Source: Chara braunii
Lineage: Eukaryota; Streptophyta; Charophyceae; Charales; Characeae
DNA length: 33,657 nt
Assembly: GCA_003427395.1 (NCBI GenBank)
Contig: BFEA01000126.1
Coordinates: 2,889,702 to 2,923,358, forward strand
Direction of reading: 5' to 3'
Below the pieces are notes generated by a model that was not told the origin of the DNA, did not search any database, and saw only the letters and a program-made list of their open reading frames with translations. Below are positions 1 through 9,055 of the stretch, one piece after another (within the stretch, counting starts at the first letter, position 1; every line of letters begins with the position of its first letter). The position numbers and the translations under genes were made by a program.

Positions 1-36
1 GGCACTTTGCCCGATAAAGAAAACCAAGGAAATAGG

Positions 37-103
37 AAGGAGGAGGAGGAGAAAGGAGGAGGAGAGAAGAAGACGAAGGGAGGAGGAGGAGGAGGAGAAG
101 GAT
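37..103. repeat. GGA-rich purine tract
   Basis: Almost pure purine on the + strand, built from GGA and GAA triplets. A second short GGA run lies at about 149-171. The open frame across it is Glu/Gly/Lys low complexity and is not evidence of a gene. Confidence 0.85.
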
Positions 104-180
104 CTGCCGGTTTCGTGATACGTCGACGGAAAAAAAAAAAGATGACGAAGGAGGAGGAGGAGGAGGAGGAGAAAGAGAGT

Positions 181-186
181 CACACA

Positions 187-266
<80 letters not shown>
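181..266. repeat. Compound (CA)12-(GA)31 microsatellite
   Basis: Twelve CA units at 181-204 run directly into 31 GA units at 205-266 with no interruption. Open frames crossing it on both strands encode only dipeptide repeats and are artefacts. Confidence 0.97.
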
Positions 267-269
<3 letters not shown>

Positions 270-323
270 ACACGTGGCACTTCGCGCAACGGTACCGTAT
301 CGACGAGGACAGGGCAGCTTTCC

Positions 324-435
324 GACGGCGGGCAGCGACGACGGGCAGCGGCGGCGGGCAGTGACGATGGGCATCGACGATGGGCATCTCGGTGAATGTG
401 GGCAGCGACGGGAACCTCTTCGGCGGGCAGCGACG
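324..435. repeat. GCGGGCAGCGACGA minisatellite-like repeats
   Basis: Imperfect copies of a 10-15-base word (cores gcgggcagcgacga, gacgatgggcat) are spaced irregularly. The tract is CpG-rich and shows no believable protein. Confidence 0.6.
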
Positions 436-479
436 AGACCAATTGGAAGGCCGCCCGAATGAATGTGCAGTCGGCGGAA

Positions 480-660
480 GAATTTGCGCGGGGGGGCGGG
501 GAGGCTCCCAAGCGTGAAAAAACATCGAAAAAGGCCTCCCGGCCCCCCCGCACAAAAATGCGCTGGGCCCGCCCGGCGTCAAACCGGGGGACCCAACCGG
601 CCGGGCCGCCTGGGACCCCTGCCGGACGGAGGCTGGGCCGCCGGGCGGCCCGGAGTTTAA
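480..660. other. Very GC-rich block with G and C runs
   Basis: Runs of four to seven G or C (for example about 490-500 and 541-549) alternate along 180 bases. Several short frames are open only because of composition. No gene is supported. The G runs could form quadruplexes, which is inference. Confidence 0.5.
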
Positions 661-1378
661 CACAGTGTGGAACTGCAATGCTCTGCTAGCGGCAATGTGT
701 CAGGACCCACTGAAGCAGCAACTGCATAGAAATCATGAACCTGGCCCTAAAAAGATAGATGATACCAACGGGCCCAGCTCAGTTGGTGCACCCGTGAACT
801 GTATTTTCCATGCTTGCTGGCGCCAAGTTACCGGACTGGTTCCCCCCAGAATGTAAAAGGGCTGTGTCCCATGTTAAAAAAATAAAATAAAATAAAAATG
901 AAAAGAAATACAGGGCCCATCTTCGAATCCTGGGGCATGGTCCCACTCGCGAGGGGATAGGATAGAAAAGAGTTTGTGTGGCAGTTGAGTGACCCAAATC
1001 CTGCCGTGCAGTACTCGTGATCCCACGGTCAGTATTTTACATGCATTACCCAACAAAGTAAGGAGATCTTTATTCCCCACCTCCTCTCCTTAATACTGGG
1101 CATGTCGGTGCAAAGGAAGCTTCCCGCCAAAATCTTTTCAATCCGTTGGGGGTATGGCCAACCCCAAAAGAGGGTGGGATCGGCCATAGGCCCACTGGAT
1201 AGAAGATTTTCAGTATTTTGCTTGCTGTTGTGCAATTATCTCATTGGGTGGAGCCCTCCTTCAATCACGGAGTATATGGAAGGCGCCATGATCACTGCTG
1301 ACAGAACTCGAGTTTATTCCAGAAAAATGTGGCAGTTACTTTGTTCACTGTTGTTACAACCACCACCATCAGATCATT
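661..1378. other. No gene recognised
   Basis: Short open frames on both strands show no recognisable domain or biased composition. A small (AAAAT)n-like tract sits at about 879-899. Confidence 0.5.
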
Positions 1379-1431
1379 TGTGACCTGATGGCTGGGAAGC
1401 ACTCTGTTGTGATTTCCGGTGGGAGGTCTCT

Positions 1432-1468
1432 GTTTCTTTTCTTTTCTTTTCTTTTCTTTTTCTTTTTT
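1432..1468. repeat. (TTTTC)n pyrimidine tract
   Basis: Successive TTTTC pentamers followed by a mixed T-rich run. Short and non-coding. Confidence 0.85.
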
Positions 1469-1654
1469 GTTTGCCTTTCTCCTGTTTTCTCAGCCTCAGA
1501 AATTCGTAATGAACCTGTCAGGCTGCCGCCACACACTGGTAAAAGGGCCTTTACGAATCGGATCCCAAATGGATGCCCCAACAGCAAGGGGCCCTGTCGG
1601 CCAGAACTTAAATTCACGAGTAGCAACCCAAAAGACAAAGTTCCTGAGGTAAAT

Positions 1655-1940
1655 GTCGCATCCTTAATGAAGTGGAAGGTCATTTTGAAAGGTCGCAACC
1701 AGGTCCTGGACGAACAGGTATTGGGCACAATTTTCCAGTCCAGTCATAATCCCATGAGCCAATGAAGTTAGGGTCATGTCTCCTGGAATCCTTAATGTCG
1801 CATCCTTAATGAAGTTAGGGTCATGTCTCCTCGACGTCGCATCCTTAATGAAGTTAGGGTCATGTCTCCTCGATGAAAAGTCATGTCTGTTCGGCAATGA
1901 GCCAAAGGCCACAGTCCCAGTCCAGTCATAATCCCATGAG
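1655..1940. repeat. 39-bp tandem repeats with a flanking 24-bp direct repeat
   Basis: Two near-identical 39-bp units lie at 1797-1835 and 1836-1874. A partial unit is at 1761-1796 and a 19-bp fragment at 1655-1673. A separate exact 24-bp repeat flanks the array at 1735-1758 and 1917-1940. The array ends about 120 bases before the primer-binding site, so it would lie near the 3' end of the LTR. Confidence 0.85.
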
Positions 1941-2057
1941 TCAGTCCTGATTCAGACCAGGAGTCCAAAAGACAGGCCCAATGGCCCAAGCAGCAGCAGA
2001 CCATGGGAAAAGATACTGGGACACACACTTTGCAACAATCGGGTTCCTTGCAAAATT

Positions 2058-2069
2058 TGGTATCAGAGC
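2058..2069 (+). other. Primer-binding site of element 1 (initiator Met-tRNA)
   Basis: The 12-mer tggtatcagagc is complementary to the 3' end of plant initiator methionine tRNA, the classic primer for LTR retrotransposons. It lies 5' of a decayed gypsy gag-pol on the same strand, as expected. Matching becomes patchy after the twelfth base. Confidence 0.8.
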
Positions 2070-2979
2070 AGAACTGGTTACTACCACTGGTTGCGCTGGC
2101 ATGATCAAGGCCGGCGAGAAGGAGAAGGATAAGCTGGCTCGAGTATAGCTGGCGAGAGACGAAGTAAAAGAGAGGCGAAGTGGAGTTGGTTTGGGATAGA
2201 GGGGGCAGTTTGCCGAGGAAGAAGGGGCTAAGGAGGAGAAGACTTACCTGCGATTGGAGAGATTGGAGCGAACGTGGAGTCTTCATCAACGGCTACAAAG
2301 AAGAGAGGAACCTCCTGACCCACTTACCTCGATGGATTGCAAATCTGTGTGTTGTGTATCTCTTCCCCCTCCTTTCTGGTGGTCGCTGCTGCTGTCTGGA
2401 CGGAACCTGTGGTCTGGTCCGACCCAACAGATAGGACTAGAGAGTCAACATCTGGTCTGTCGGTAGGTAGGGAAAGAAGGTTGAGTCAGGGAACTGTGTA
2501 CTGCCACGTCAGAATGTAAGTAGCTGAGAACAGAGAGAATGGTGATAAATTAGATTTGTTTTGAAGTAAGTTTGAATATCTCCCATTTACCTTCTCTAAC
2601 GGAAGTGACCAGACAGACCATTGAAGGCATAGACCAGCTAGTAACTAAACAGGCAGCAAACAAAGAAAGAAAGAGAGTTCCTACTTTGCATATTGTCTAG
2701 GAAAACGTTATATACCTTCTGCATTATTAAATTTCGTTACTCTGAAGCAGCGACATCCAGACTTAAAAGGAAAAAAAAAAAAAAAAAAACAGATCCCATC
2801 CACTCAGAGAGCAGATTAGGACCTGGGTAGCTACTTGGTGGGCCAGCGGAGGCCATTCCTGTGCTGACACCCACCATGGATGACTATCCCATGTACGGGA
2901 TGGTGGCCCTCTCAGTTATGTTGGGCCACTCTTCAGGTTCTTCTTTCCCCTGGGCTTCGGGAGAGCATGTTCCTCCCGC
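2070..2979 (+). other. Untranslated leader of element 1
   Basis: About 900 bases between the primer-binding site and the first gag-like frame. It includes a 19-A run at 2771-2789. Two GTAAGT words (near 2515 and 2564) could be splice donors, but no paired acceptor is convincing. Short open frames here are not supported as genes. Confidence 0.5.
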
Positions 2980-3733
2980 ATGATGATGAGATCAGGCAAG
3001 ATGAAGCCAGGGCTGTCTGCGGCAGAACAGGCAGAGAAACAGAAAGAGAAAGAAATAAAAAAGAAACAGAAAGAAGAAGAGGTAAAGAAAATAAAAGAAG
3101 AAAGAGAAAAACTGGAAAAAGAAATGAAGGAGAAAGAAAGAAAGCTACAGGAAGAGTTAAAGGCGGTAGAAGAAGAAGAAGAAGAAGAAGAAGAAGAAGA
3201 AGAAGAAGAATAAAAGAAGAAGAAGAAGTTGAACCAGAGAATGGTGGGAGACTGTACAGACGACGGACAGAAAGAGGTGAGACCAGTGAAATTCATGGCA
3301 TAAGCATAGAGATGGAAGCTATGAACTGGTTGGACCAATTTGGTTATAAGACAGAAATGTTTGTTGAGTCGGAGGAATAGAGGGATATTTTTGTTGCAAA
3401 ATTGGCCTCAACCCCAGATCCTGCGGAGAAAGAAATCTTGCTACAAGGAAAAAAAAGCAGAACTACATAATAAAATGGTGGCTGCGAAACGACAGGAATT
3501 TGAAGAAGAAGGAAGAGGGGGAGAGGTTTCAGCAGCAATTGCAAGAGCAAAAGGAAAAACAAGCTCCTGCAGATGAACGATTGTCCCTCCTCACCGATAC
3601 CCTCCTCCATGCCAACAAACAGCTCGCTGCGTTGTCCAAGCAAGTGCAGAAAGTTGAACACCCCCAGTTTGAATTCGAAGGCTCTGGAAGTCCTTCCTGC
3701 AGAGATGTGCACAGGAAGTGGATAAACATATAA
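2980..3733 (+). pseudogene. Element 1 gag N-terminal coiled-coil region, frameshifted
   Basis: The first frame (2980-3213) is almost entirely Lys/Glu with heptad-like spacing, ending in fourteen glutamates encoded by a GAA microsatellite, then a stop. Similar charged sequence continues in another frame to 3380. From about 3500 a third frame carries Gln/Glu-rich helix followed by a leucine-bearing helical segment. Long charged coiled coils preceding the capsid occur in some gypsy gag proteins; that function is inferred. The frame changes, one at the microsatellite, mean no continuous protein is made. Confidence 0.6.
3169..3210. repeat. (GAA)14 microsatellite inside gag
   Basis: Fourteen perfect GAA triplets code for polyglutamate. 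The reading frame is lost directly after the run, consistent with slippage having broken gag here. Confidence 0.95.
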
Positions 3734-4782
3734 TAGCCTGTGTGGAAAAATTAGATGAACAAATAAGCAAAAGATTATCTAACCCCACCCTAGTTAAGAA
3801 ACTAGTAGGTGGCGGCGTAGGAGATGGAGGAAACGGAGATGGCGATGGTGGAGATGGAGATAAGAAGAAGAAGGGGATGCAGCAAGAGGAAACGGGGGAA
3901 GTAAGGAAGATTAAAGTAAAAGTGTCGTGGACTTACACGGGCAAAAAGAAAGAAAGTGTATTGCATTGGATTCCGGCGGTCGAATCCTATGTCTATGGGC
4001 AGCGCATACCATATTGGGACAGAGTTCTAATAACCAGTTCATGTATGGCCAGAAATGTCATGCGTTTTGCAATCTCCTTGCAGAAAGAAGCAGGTTGCTA
4101 ATCCATGGTAAAATGCTCCCAGCAAACACGAATTGAAGACTTCTTTGAAGCTGTCCGGGAAAGGTTTGAGGATAAAAATCTAGCCCGGAGAACCGAAATG
4201 CTGATTCTTAACATTGCGGATAGGAAGTGGAAGAGTGCGTCTGCAATCAAGGCTACCATGGATGAACTCTTGCAGTGCGCGGAGCATGGACTCACCCCAA
4301 CTAGGATTCTGAATAATTTTGCTAGAGCACTACCCGACCCACTTCTTACTCAACTGTATCCCCGTACCGAAGAATAGGGGATGACATATGAGAAGTTCAG
4401 CAAGATCGCAATAGATCATGCAGACTTCATGGCAGAAGCAAACTGCTGTCACTATTGGAAAAATCTGCAAGCAGGGAAAAAGTGGCAGAACCGTACAAGG
4501 AAAGACAACCTCCTTCTGACCTCTAAAGGAGGCGTTGGGACTCTCTCCTATGACCCAATAGATTATGTCTAGAGGGAGAACCCAACGGTTCAGGAGGGGG
4601 ACTACGCGGTCGTTGCAGCCCGCGGGGGAGGGCGACAAGGAAGAGGCCGTGGCCGAGGGAGAGGAGGGCACGGACGTGGAGGAAGAGGATCCGGCACCCA
4701 GAGGGGTGGTGGCGAAGGTAGCTACTACGTGGGTGGAAGGGGCAATGGTCCCTCGCAAGGTGGCCGAGATTCCAACTTCACA
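3718..4782 (+). pseudogene. Element 1 gag: capsid-like region plus RGG-rich tail
   Basis: One frame is followed from 3718 to 4782. A Gly/Asp-rich linker comes first. The capsid-like part begins near 3927 with aromatic-rich helices, such as a VLHWIPAVE motif and a later DFFEAVRERF segment, resembling Retrotrans_gag helices. From about 4620 the frame becomes a run of RGRGRG and GGRG repeats, typical of an RNA-binding nucleocapsid tail. In-frame stops interrupt it at 4099 (TAA), 4375 (TAG), 4570 (TAG) and near 4780 (TGA). The continuity across these stops shows a single ancestral frame. The role, packaging element RNA in virus-like particles, follows from the family. Confidence 0.75.
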
Positions 4783-4897
4783 TGAGGTAGAGGAAGAGGC
4801 ACGTGGTATGGGATAGATCATATCCACCCCATCCCGGTTTGCCGGGAGGCAGACCTTGGAAAAAGTTGGGTATTACAGAAAAAGTCTGGCAAGATAG

Positions 4898-4990
4898 AAA
4901 GTTGTTGACCAGTGTCGTAAGTGTGGTGACCCCAACCACATTGTTCCCTACTGCCCAGACTACAAGGTACCAAAAGGGAACAACCAGTAG
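4898..4990 (+). pseudogene. Element 1 gag CCHC zinc knuckle
   Basis: The motif CRKCGDPNHIVPYC at 4913-4954 is a perfect C-X2-C-X4-H-X4-C nucleocapsid knuckle. It lies in a different frame from the RGG tail upstream, with a TAG just before it (4895) and another at 4988, so it is cut off from the rest of gag. In the family this motif binds genomic RNA. Confidence 0.85.
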
Positions 4991-5215
4991 GGGTTCCAGT
5001 TGCCTCTACAGGAACTTCGGATGTAAATAGATAGACATCCTCCCATCCGAAGGTTCCTCTGACAGAAACTGAAAAGAAATATGGTCCCCACCTAGTTAAC
5101 TGTTAAGAGGTAGTTAGTGTATGTACCTCTCTAGGTGGATCCCTCGCTCGCATAGGTGATGAGTTGGCCAGTCATCACAAAACTCTTTACCGAAATGAAA
5201 AAGCGTAAGGGATAG

Positions 5216-5650
5216 TTAATAATTGCAGATCTAGAATTTAATAAAGTAAGAGTAGGTGGATCGGTTGATAGTGGATGAACACACAGCTACATAAGTAAGA
5301 AAGGGTTACAAAAGTTGCGTCTCGGGCTAAAGGTTAAACAGTTAGATGAGCTCGTGATAAGTAAATTAGCGAATAATAACGAAATTGTGTTAGATACGTA
5401 TGTTGAAGGGATTCGAACATATTTTCGGCTCGAAGCAGAGGTGAAGGTGGAACGCGTTCTCCACTCTCTCACTCTCTTTGTGAAAGATAGTCTCCCTTTT
5501 GACATTCTTTTAGGCATGGATTGGGGTGAAGCTGTAGATGCAGATATAAAGTTAAGGAATCATGAGTGTTGGCTCCTTAGTCCGCAGGGTGGAAATAAGA
5601 AAATCCGCCTATTCAAGGAATCTGGTAGCGAAAGCAGTTTGGCTCATTGT
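5216..5650 (+). pseudogene. Element 1 aspartic protease
   Basis: The frame opens at 5216. The active site VDSG is at 5264-5275 and is followed immediately by a TGA (5276) where a residue before Thr-His is expected. About 80 residues later comes the second hallmark, FDILLGMDWGEAVDADI, of gypsy proteases. Downstream the frame stays open to 6040 and enters the RT. The enzyme would have processed the gag-pol polyprotein. The internal stop two codons past the catalytic Asp-Ser makes this copy non-functional. Confidence 0.85.
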
Positions 5651-6459
5651 TGTATGAGTGCCCCCGCATTCGCCCGCCATGTGAAAAAGCATAATTTGTA
5701 TGACCAAGTGTTTGTGACATATGTGCGCCCAGTTAAAGAAGGTGAAGCTAAGGAGGGAGCAAAATTCCCAGATATTGAGAAAATACTAAAAGAATTCGCA
5801 GATGTGGCAGAGGCCCCAAGCGGTGTTGTGGAACGACCTATTAAGCATCACATTGATATTATACCTAGGAGTCAAATTTCTAAGGGCCCAATTTATAGAA
5901 TGTCACCAAAAGATTGGATGAATTGCGAACTCAGTTTGATGAAATGTTCGAAAAGGGATGGATTAGACCTAGTTCCTCACCCTATGGTGCGCCAGTGCTA
6001 TTTGTGCCAAAGAAAGATGGTGGGGTCCGTATGTGCATAGATTATAGAATATTGAATGACATTACAGTTAAGAATGTTGAGTCGTTACGAAGAATCGATG
6101 ATCTATTGGTAGAGTTCAAGGTTGCAAGTACTTCACAACGATTGAGCTGAAGTTTGGCTACCATTAGATTGAGGTAGAGCTAAAAGACTAACATAAGACT
6201 GCCTCTCACACAAGGTATGGGCATTATGAATTTATTGTGTTGCCCTTTGGTCTTACTAATGCACTTGCAACCTTCCAACGTACGATGAATGAGCATTTTC
6301 GTGAGTGACTCGAAAAGTTTATAGTTATATATCTTGATGATATCTTGGTTTTCAGTAAAAGTCTGAGTGAGCATTGCGAGCACCTTTAACTTGTGTTAAA
6401 TAAATTGCGTGAGGCAAAGTTTAAATTGAATCCCAAGAAGTGTGAATGGGCATCGAAAA
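5651..6459 (+). pseudogene. Element 1 reverse transcriptase
   Basis: The RT begins with a linker holding KFPDIEKILKEFADV and HHIDIIP, then shifts frame near 5910 into a segment with [20 protein letters not shown] and a CIDYRILND motif. It shifts again near 6120 to a third frame with the palm motifs, including LPFGLTNAL and the catalytic YLDDILVFS (YLDD at 6330-6341). Stops include TAG at the usual YHQIE position, plus TAA and TGA downstream. It ends abruptly at about 6455 after NPKKCEW, where the thumb should follow. The enzyme copied element RNA into cDNA; this copy is broken by two frameshifts and at least four stops. Confidence 0.9.
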
Positions 6460-6750
6460 TATGACTTTGAGCTAAAGCCAGTAAAGGGGAAATACAATGT
6501 TGTCGTCGACGCTTTGAGTCGAAAATCTGACTTTTTTTGTGTTATTGTAACATATTTAGATGTGGGCACCGACATGCAAGATAAGATTAGAAATGCGTAT
6601 TCCACTGATTCTGTCTATGGCGCTATGCTTAAGCTTATTCATGAAGCGCCACAAGAGTTTCCTAACTATCGGGTAACGCTGTCGCGCAGCTCCAGCCTTA
6701 CGCCGCCCTTTACTTCCTTGAGGGTAACACTTGTCGGGGATCGGAGTTGA
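6442..6750 (+). pseudogene. Element 1 RNase H C-terminal remnant
   Basis: The frame gives KYDFELKPVKGKYN followed by DALSRKSDF, the conserved end of gypsy RNase H, then a spacer with TYLDVGTDMQDKI. It abuts the RT fragment with only a few bases of overlap, so the RT thumb and most of RNase H (roughly 700-800 bases in relatives, an estimate) are missing. Resemblance fades after about 6680, and no H2C2 or DDE integrase motifs follow. Confidence 0.8.
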
Positions 6751-7295
6751 TCAATTTATCCGACAGGATGGCGATCGACACCAAAGGATACGGTACCAGA
6801 TTCACGTGGCGAGAGTCGAGACCGATGCGTCGAGAAGAAGTGGATCCCTAAGTTCTGGGTGAGCACCCCTCGTGCGCGCACTATCGAGACCTATCCTTGC
6901 CAAGATGCGAAGGAGCGGTTACTATAGGGGAAGGTCAGAGGGTACGAAAGACGGACGGGAACGAGGAGACCAGAGTTATTCTAAGTGTCGGGGCGATGGG
7001 CCAGACAATAAGGACTTTGGGTCTGTAAGGCGGTCTCTCATGAATACTAATTGGCAATCGGCACAGAGGACTCATCGTGGAGGTAGAACGAAGAAAGGAA
7101 TGATGCTCTAGCACGTTTGGGGCCTGGAGGCGTGGCCCTAAGAAAAGGGCTAAAGAGACCGGCGGGTTTAAGGTGGGGAAAAATTACCATAGAATTATTA
7201 ATTCTGGGGTCTAGCCTGCAGAATTCTAGAAGGCAGTACCGTTCATGTGGGGACCACGAGAGGACAGACCTGGACCTAGGTTCGGAAGGTGGCCC
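6751..7295. other. No recognised gene; end of element 1 unresolved
   Basis: After the RNase H remnant a frame is open for a while but matches nothing I know. Composition turns GC-rich from about 6830. No LTR copy and no integrase motif is visible here. Confidence 0.4.
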
Positions 7296-7370
7296 AGTAC
7301 CAGGGCGGTGCAAAAGGCCTGGTACCAGGGCGCTGCAAAAGGTCCGGTACCCGACAAAAAGGCCCCCTTC
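7296..7370. repeat. 25-bp tandem repeat, three copies
   Basis: Units start at 7296, 7321 and 7346 with the core gtaccagggcgctgcaaaag; the third is diverged. A related word recurs at about 7424. Confidence 0.8.
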
Positions 7371-7724
7371 GCTGAAAACTCTTCAAAGGCCCGAACAAGG
7401 CCGGGCTCAGGTCCGGGGGAGCCATGGTACTGGGGCGCTGCAACCATGTCGCCAGTCCCGAGCACACGAAGGTGTTGGGGCACCCCGAGAAGAGGGCCGC
7501 AGAATATTTAAGCCCAGCCGGGCTCAAGAGGGGGCCACTTCTCGCATGCACGGGAGGTGGAAAGGCGACCTGAGGAGGAGGCGCACTTCAACACGCACGC
7601 AGAGGGGACGACCGGGGATACGCACTAGAGAGGTAAGTGCACGGAGACACGCTAAGGCGACTCATGCACCAGCGGACACACCGGAGCGCACACAGGTGCG
7701 CACACGCGCACACACACCGCGCGC

Positions 7725-7775
7725 CACAGGGCGCAAGGGCGCGTGCACACCCCTCGTCACAGGGCGCAAGGGCGC
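7725..7775. repeat. 18-bp direct repeat at 33-bp spacing in a CG/CA-rich tract
   Basis: The word cacagggcgcaagggcgc occurs at 7725-7742 and 7758-7775. The flanks (7620-7870) are full of gcgcacac-type words. Confidence 0.85.
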
Positions 7776-7910
7776 TCACAGGCGCAGCACCACGCAGCCA
7801 CTGCGCGCTTGTACGAACGCCGCACGCACAGGCGCGCAGCATCGCGCAGTCTCCGCGCGCGTGTACGGACGGCGCGCTGTCGAAGGGCGTGGTGTCCCGC
7901 CCTCCGATGC

Positions 7911-8000
7911 GTATCAGTCCATCCGCTCACTTACCAATGCGTACCAGTCCATCTGCCCACTTACCCCTGAGTATCAGTTCATCCGTTCACTTACCGCTGT
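7911..8000. repeat. 30-bp tandem repeat, three copies plus partial
   Basis: Units start exactly at 7911, 7941 and 7971, with cores gta(t/c)cagt(c/t)catc followed by cacttacc. A partial fourth copy (gtaccagtcc) follows near 8007. Because the unit is 30 bp it would read as a 10-residue peptide repeat in any frame. Confidence 0.9.
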
Positions 8001-8038
8001 AAACTTGGTACCAGTCCGCAGGGTCGAGTGAAATTGAC

Positions 8039-8060
8039 AAGCCCAGATATTGGGCTTTTT
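8039..8060. other. Perfect 7-bp inverted repeat followed by T run
   Basis: AAGCCCA at 8039-8045 pairs with TGGGCTT at 8051-8057 across a 5-nt loop and ends in extra T. It resembles a simple hairpin terminator but has no gene context, so function is not claimed. Confidence 0.5.
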
Positions 8061-8226
8061 AGTGGCCCCGCTCAGGCTCGGTATCCTAGGCTCTCCAGTG
8101 GTCGTAATTTGGACTGAGCACGTAGAAAGGGAAAAAGATAGTCGGTTCGGTTTTCCTAATCGCGCATCGGGTGTCTCTAGCTGAAGTATGGGTTAAATGC
8201 ACACGATTTTGCGATCATTGTCAGAC

Positions 8227-8276
8227 AAAAGAAAAAAAAAGGAAGAAAAGAAAAATAAAAAGTAAAGAAAAGAAGT
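8227..8276. repeat. A-rich purine tract
   Basis: Runs of A broken by G, with an occasional T, over about 50 bases. Low complexity. Confidence 0.8.
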
Positions 8277-8357
8277 ACGTTGGATCTGTTAGCTGATTTG
8301 GACTCTCGCTATAGTTTGTAATGATCCTACGACGGATGATGGCAGTGGTGTTACGAC

Positions 8358-8412
8358 TTTTTTTTTTCCTTTTCTTGGTTTTATTACTATCGATATTATT
8401 ATTATTATTATT
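8358..8412. repeat. T10 run and (ATT)6 microsatellite
   Basis: A ten-T run at 8358-8367 and six ATT units at 8395-8412, separated by T-rich sequence. The surrounding stretch (8061-8680) has no supported gene. Confidence 0.85.
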
Positions 8413-8680
8413 AACTTAATTTTGTCCTTTTTGTTCAAATTTCTCTTGGCTCTTCGCGGGAAGGCCAACGGTTCAAACTTCAGAGTTCGGTTATGGCCCT
8501 AATGGTCCAGAATGGCCCGACCTTTCATGCATCGTTATTGTGGCTGGACTGTTAGACGGAGCACCGCGTGGTACAACCCCCAAAATGTCGGCAACCCGCG
8601 GCCGCTTCGGTAGGAGGCTTATCACCCCCCTGTGGGAGGTCATGAACCCCCTCCTTGCCATCGGATACGGGTACCCGTCA

Positions 8681-8734
8681 AGGGTAGCCCAGTGGCATGC
8701 TTAGAAAGAAGGAGGGTAGCCCAGTGGCATGCTT
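8681..8734 (+). repeat. 22-bp direct repeat containing box-A-like words
   Basis: An identical 22-bp word occurs at 8681-8702 and 8713-8734. Each copy holds tagcccagtgg, which fits the tRNA/SINE box A consensus TRGCNNAGYNGG. A weak box-B-like ggtttgcgtc lies at 8765-8774. Confidence 0.7.
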
Positions 8735-8789
8735 GTATGGGACTGCTAGGGCGGACCTGTGGCCGGTTTGCGTCGCTTCACGAGAACTA

Positions 8790-8857
8790 GTAGTTGGCAA
8801 TAGCGCAGTGAGCTCTGCTTGGACTCTGATCGTCTGAGTTCGGTTCCTCGCCTTTTT
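8790..8857 (+). ncRNA. tRNA-related pol III-type segment (SINE head or tRNA pseudogene)
   Basis: A box-A-like word tagcgcagtga (8801-8811), an anticodon-loop-like ggactctgatc (8821-8831) and a box-B-like gagttcggttcc (8836-8847) occur in tRNA order and spacing, followed by a five-T run at 8853-8857 that would serve as a pol III terminator. The anticodon-loop word resembles tRNA-Gln. The stems do not pair as in a functional tRNA, so I read it as tRNA-derived, not a working gene. Confidence 0.35.
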
Positions 8858-8864
8858 CTGAACC

Positions 8865-8904
8865 GTTCAAATTAATTTTATTTTATTAATTTTTAAGTTT
8901 GAAC
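8865..8904. other. AT-rich imperfect inverted repeat
   Basis: GTTCAAA at 8865-8871 pairs with TTTGAAC at 8898-8904 around an AT-rich loop. It directly follows the tRNA-like segment. Confidence 0.45.
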
Positions 8905-9055
8905 TCTTCGATTAGAACGCAGGGATCGCGGCAGGAGGCGATCCTACAAAAGAAAAGGGGGATGTGCGGTAGCTTGCCTGCTAGTGCTCAGAGTGCTAGA
9001 CTGCGGCTATTCCGGGGCGGCTCGATCTCGGCTCTCGAGTGAAGGGGACACGACC

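Larger units (their letters stand above)
1379..2052 (+). mobile_element. Probable 5' LTR of element 1 (start uncertain)
   Basis: The 3' edge is supported by the primer-binding site at 2058: LTRs normally end in CA a few bases before it, and a CA ends at 2052. The 5' edge is a guess, at a TGTGACC word near 1379. No downstream copy of this sequence was found in the window, so the LTR pair cannot be confirmed. Confidence 0.3.
2058..6750 (+). mobile_element. Element 1: degenerate, internally deleted Ty3/gypsy retrotransposon
   Basis: In order, one strand carries a primer-binding site, a coiled-coil gag region, a capsid-like region, an RGG-rich tail, a CCHC knuckle, an aspartic protease (DSG, then FDILLGMDW), a reverse transcriptase with YLDDILVFS, and the last part of RNase H. 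These motifs are of the common plant gypsy type and differ from elements 2 and 3. Several frames are used and many stops interrupt them. Most of RNase H is deleted and no integrase or 3' LTR was found. It is a dead copy. Confidence 0.9.
7117..8031 (+). other. Long low-complexity open frame, probably non-coding
   Basis: A 304-codon frame rich in Arg, Gly, Pro, Thr and Ala runs through three different tandem repeats (25-bp, 33-bp and 30-bp periods). Other frames of this GC-rich stretch are also open for 80-120 codons on both strands. No domain, signal peptide or hydrophobic segment is seen. The openness is best explained by few AT-rich stop triplets. A real repeat-bearing protein cannot be excluded because the 30-bp repeat keeps frame. 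Confidence 0.25.

Noticed and set aside
7-374. Open frames encoding Glu-Arg, Thr-His, Ser-Leu or Cys-Val runs
   Set aside because: They are translations of the GGA, CA and GA repeats on both strands.
1792-2289. 165-codon open frame on the - strand
   Set aside because: It lies across the LTR end, the 39-bp repeats and the primer-binding site; its residues repeat with the DNA repeat, and no domain is seen.
2916-3338. Ser/Phe-rich open frame on the - strand
   Set aside because: It is the reverse complement of the Lys/Glu-rich gag coiled coil and GAA microsatellite.
7296-8000. Clustered direct repeats as a CRISPR array
   Set aside because: Repeats are head-to-tail minisatellites with no unique spacers, periods differ, and no cas genes are present in this eukaryotic sequence.
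8790-8857. Functional tRNA gene
   Set aside because: Box-like motifs are present, but acceptor, anticodon and T stems do not pair properly.
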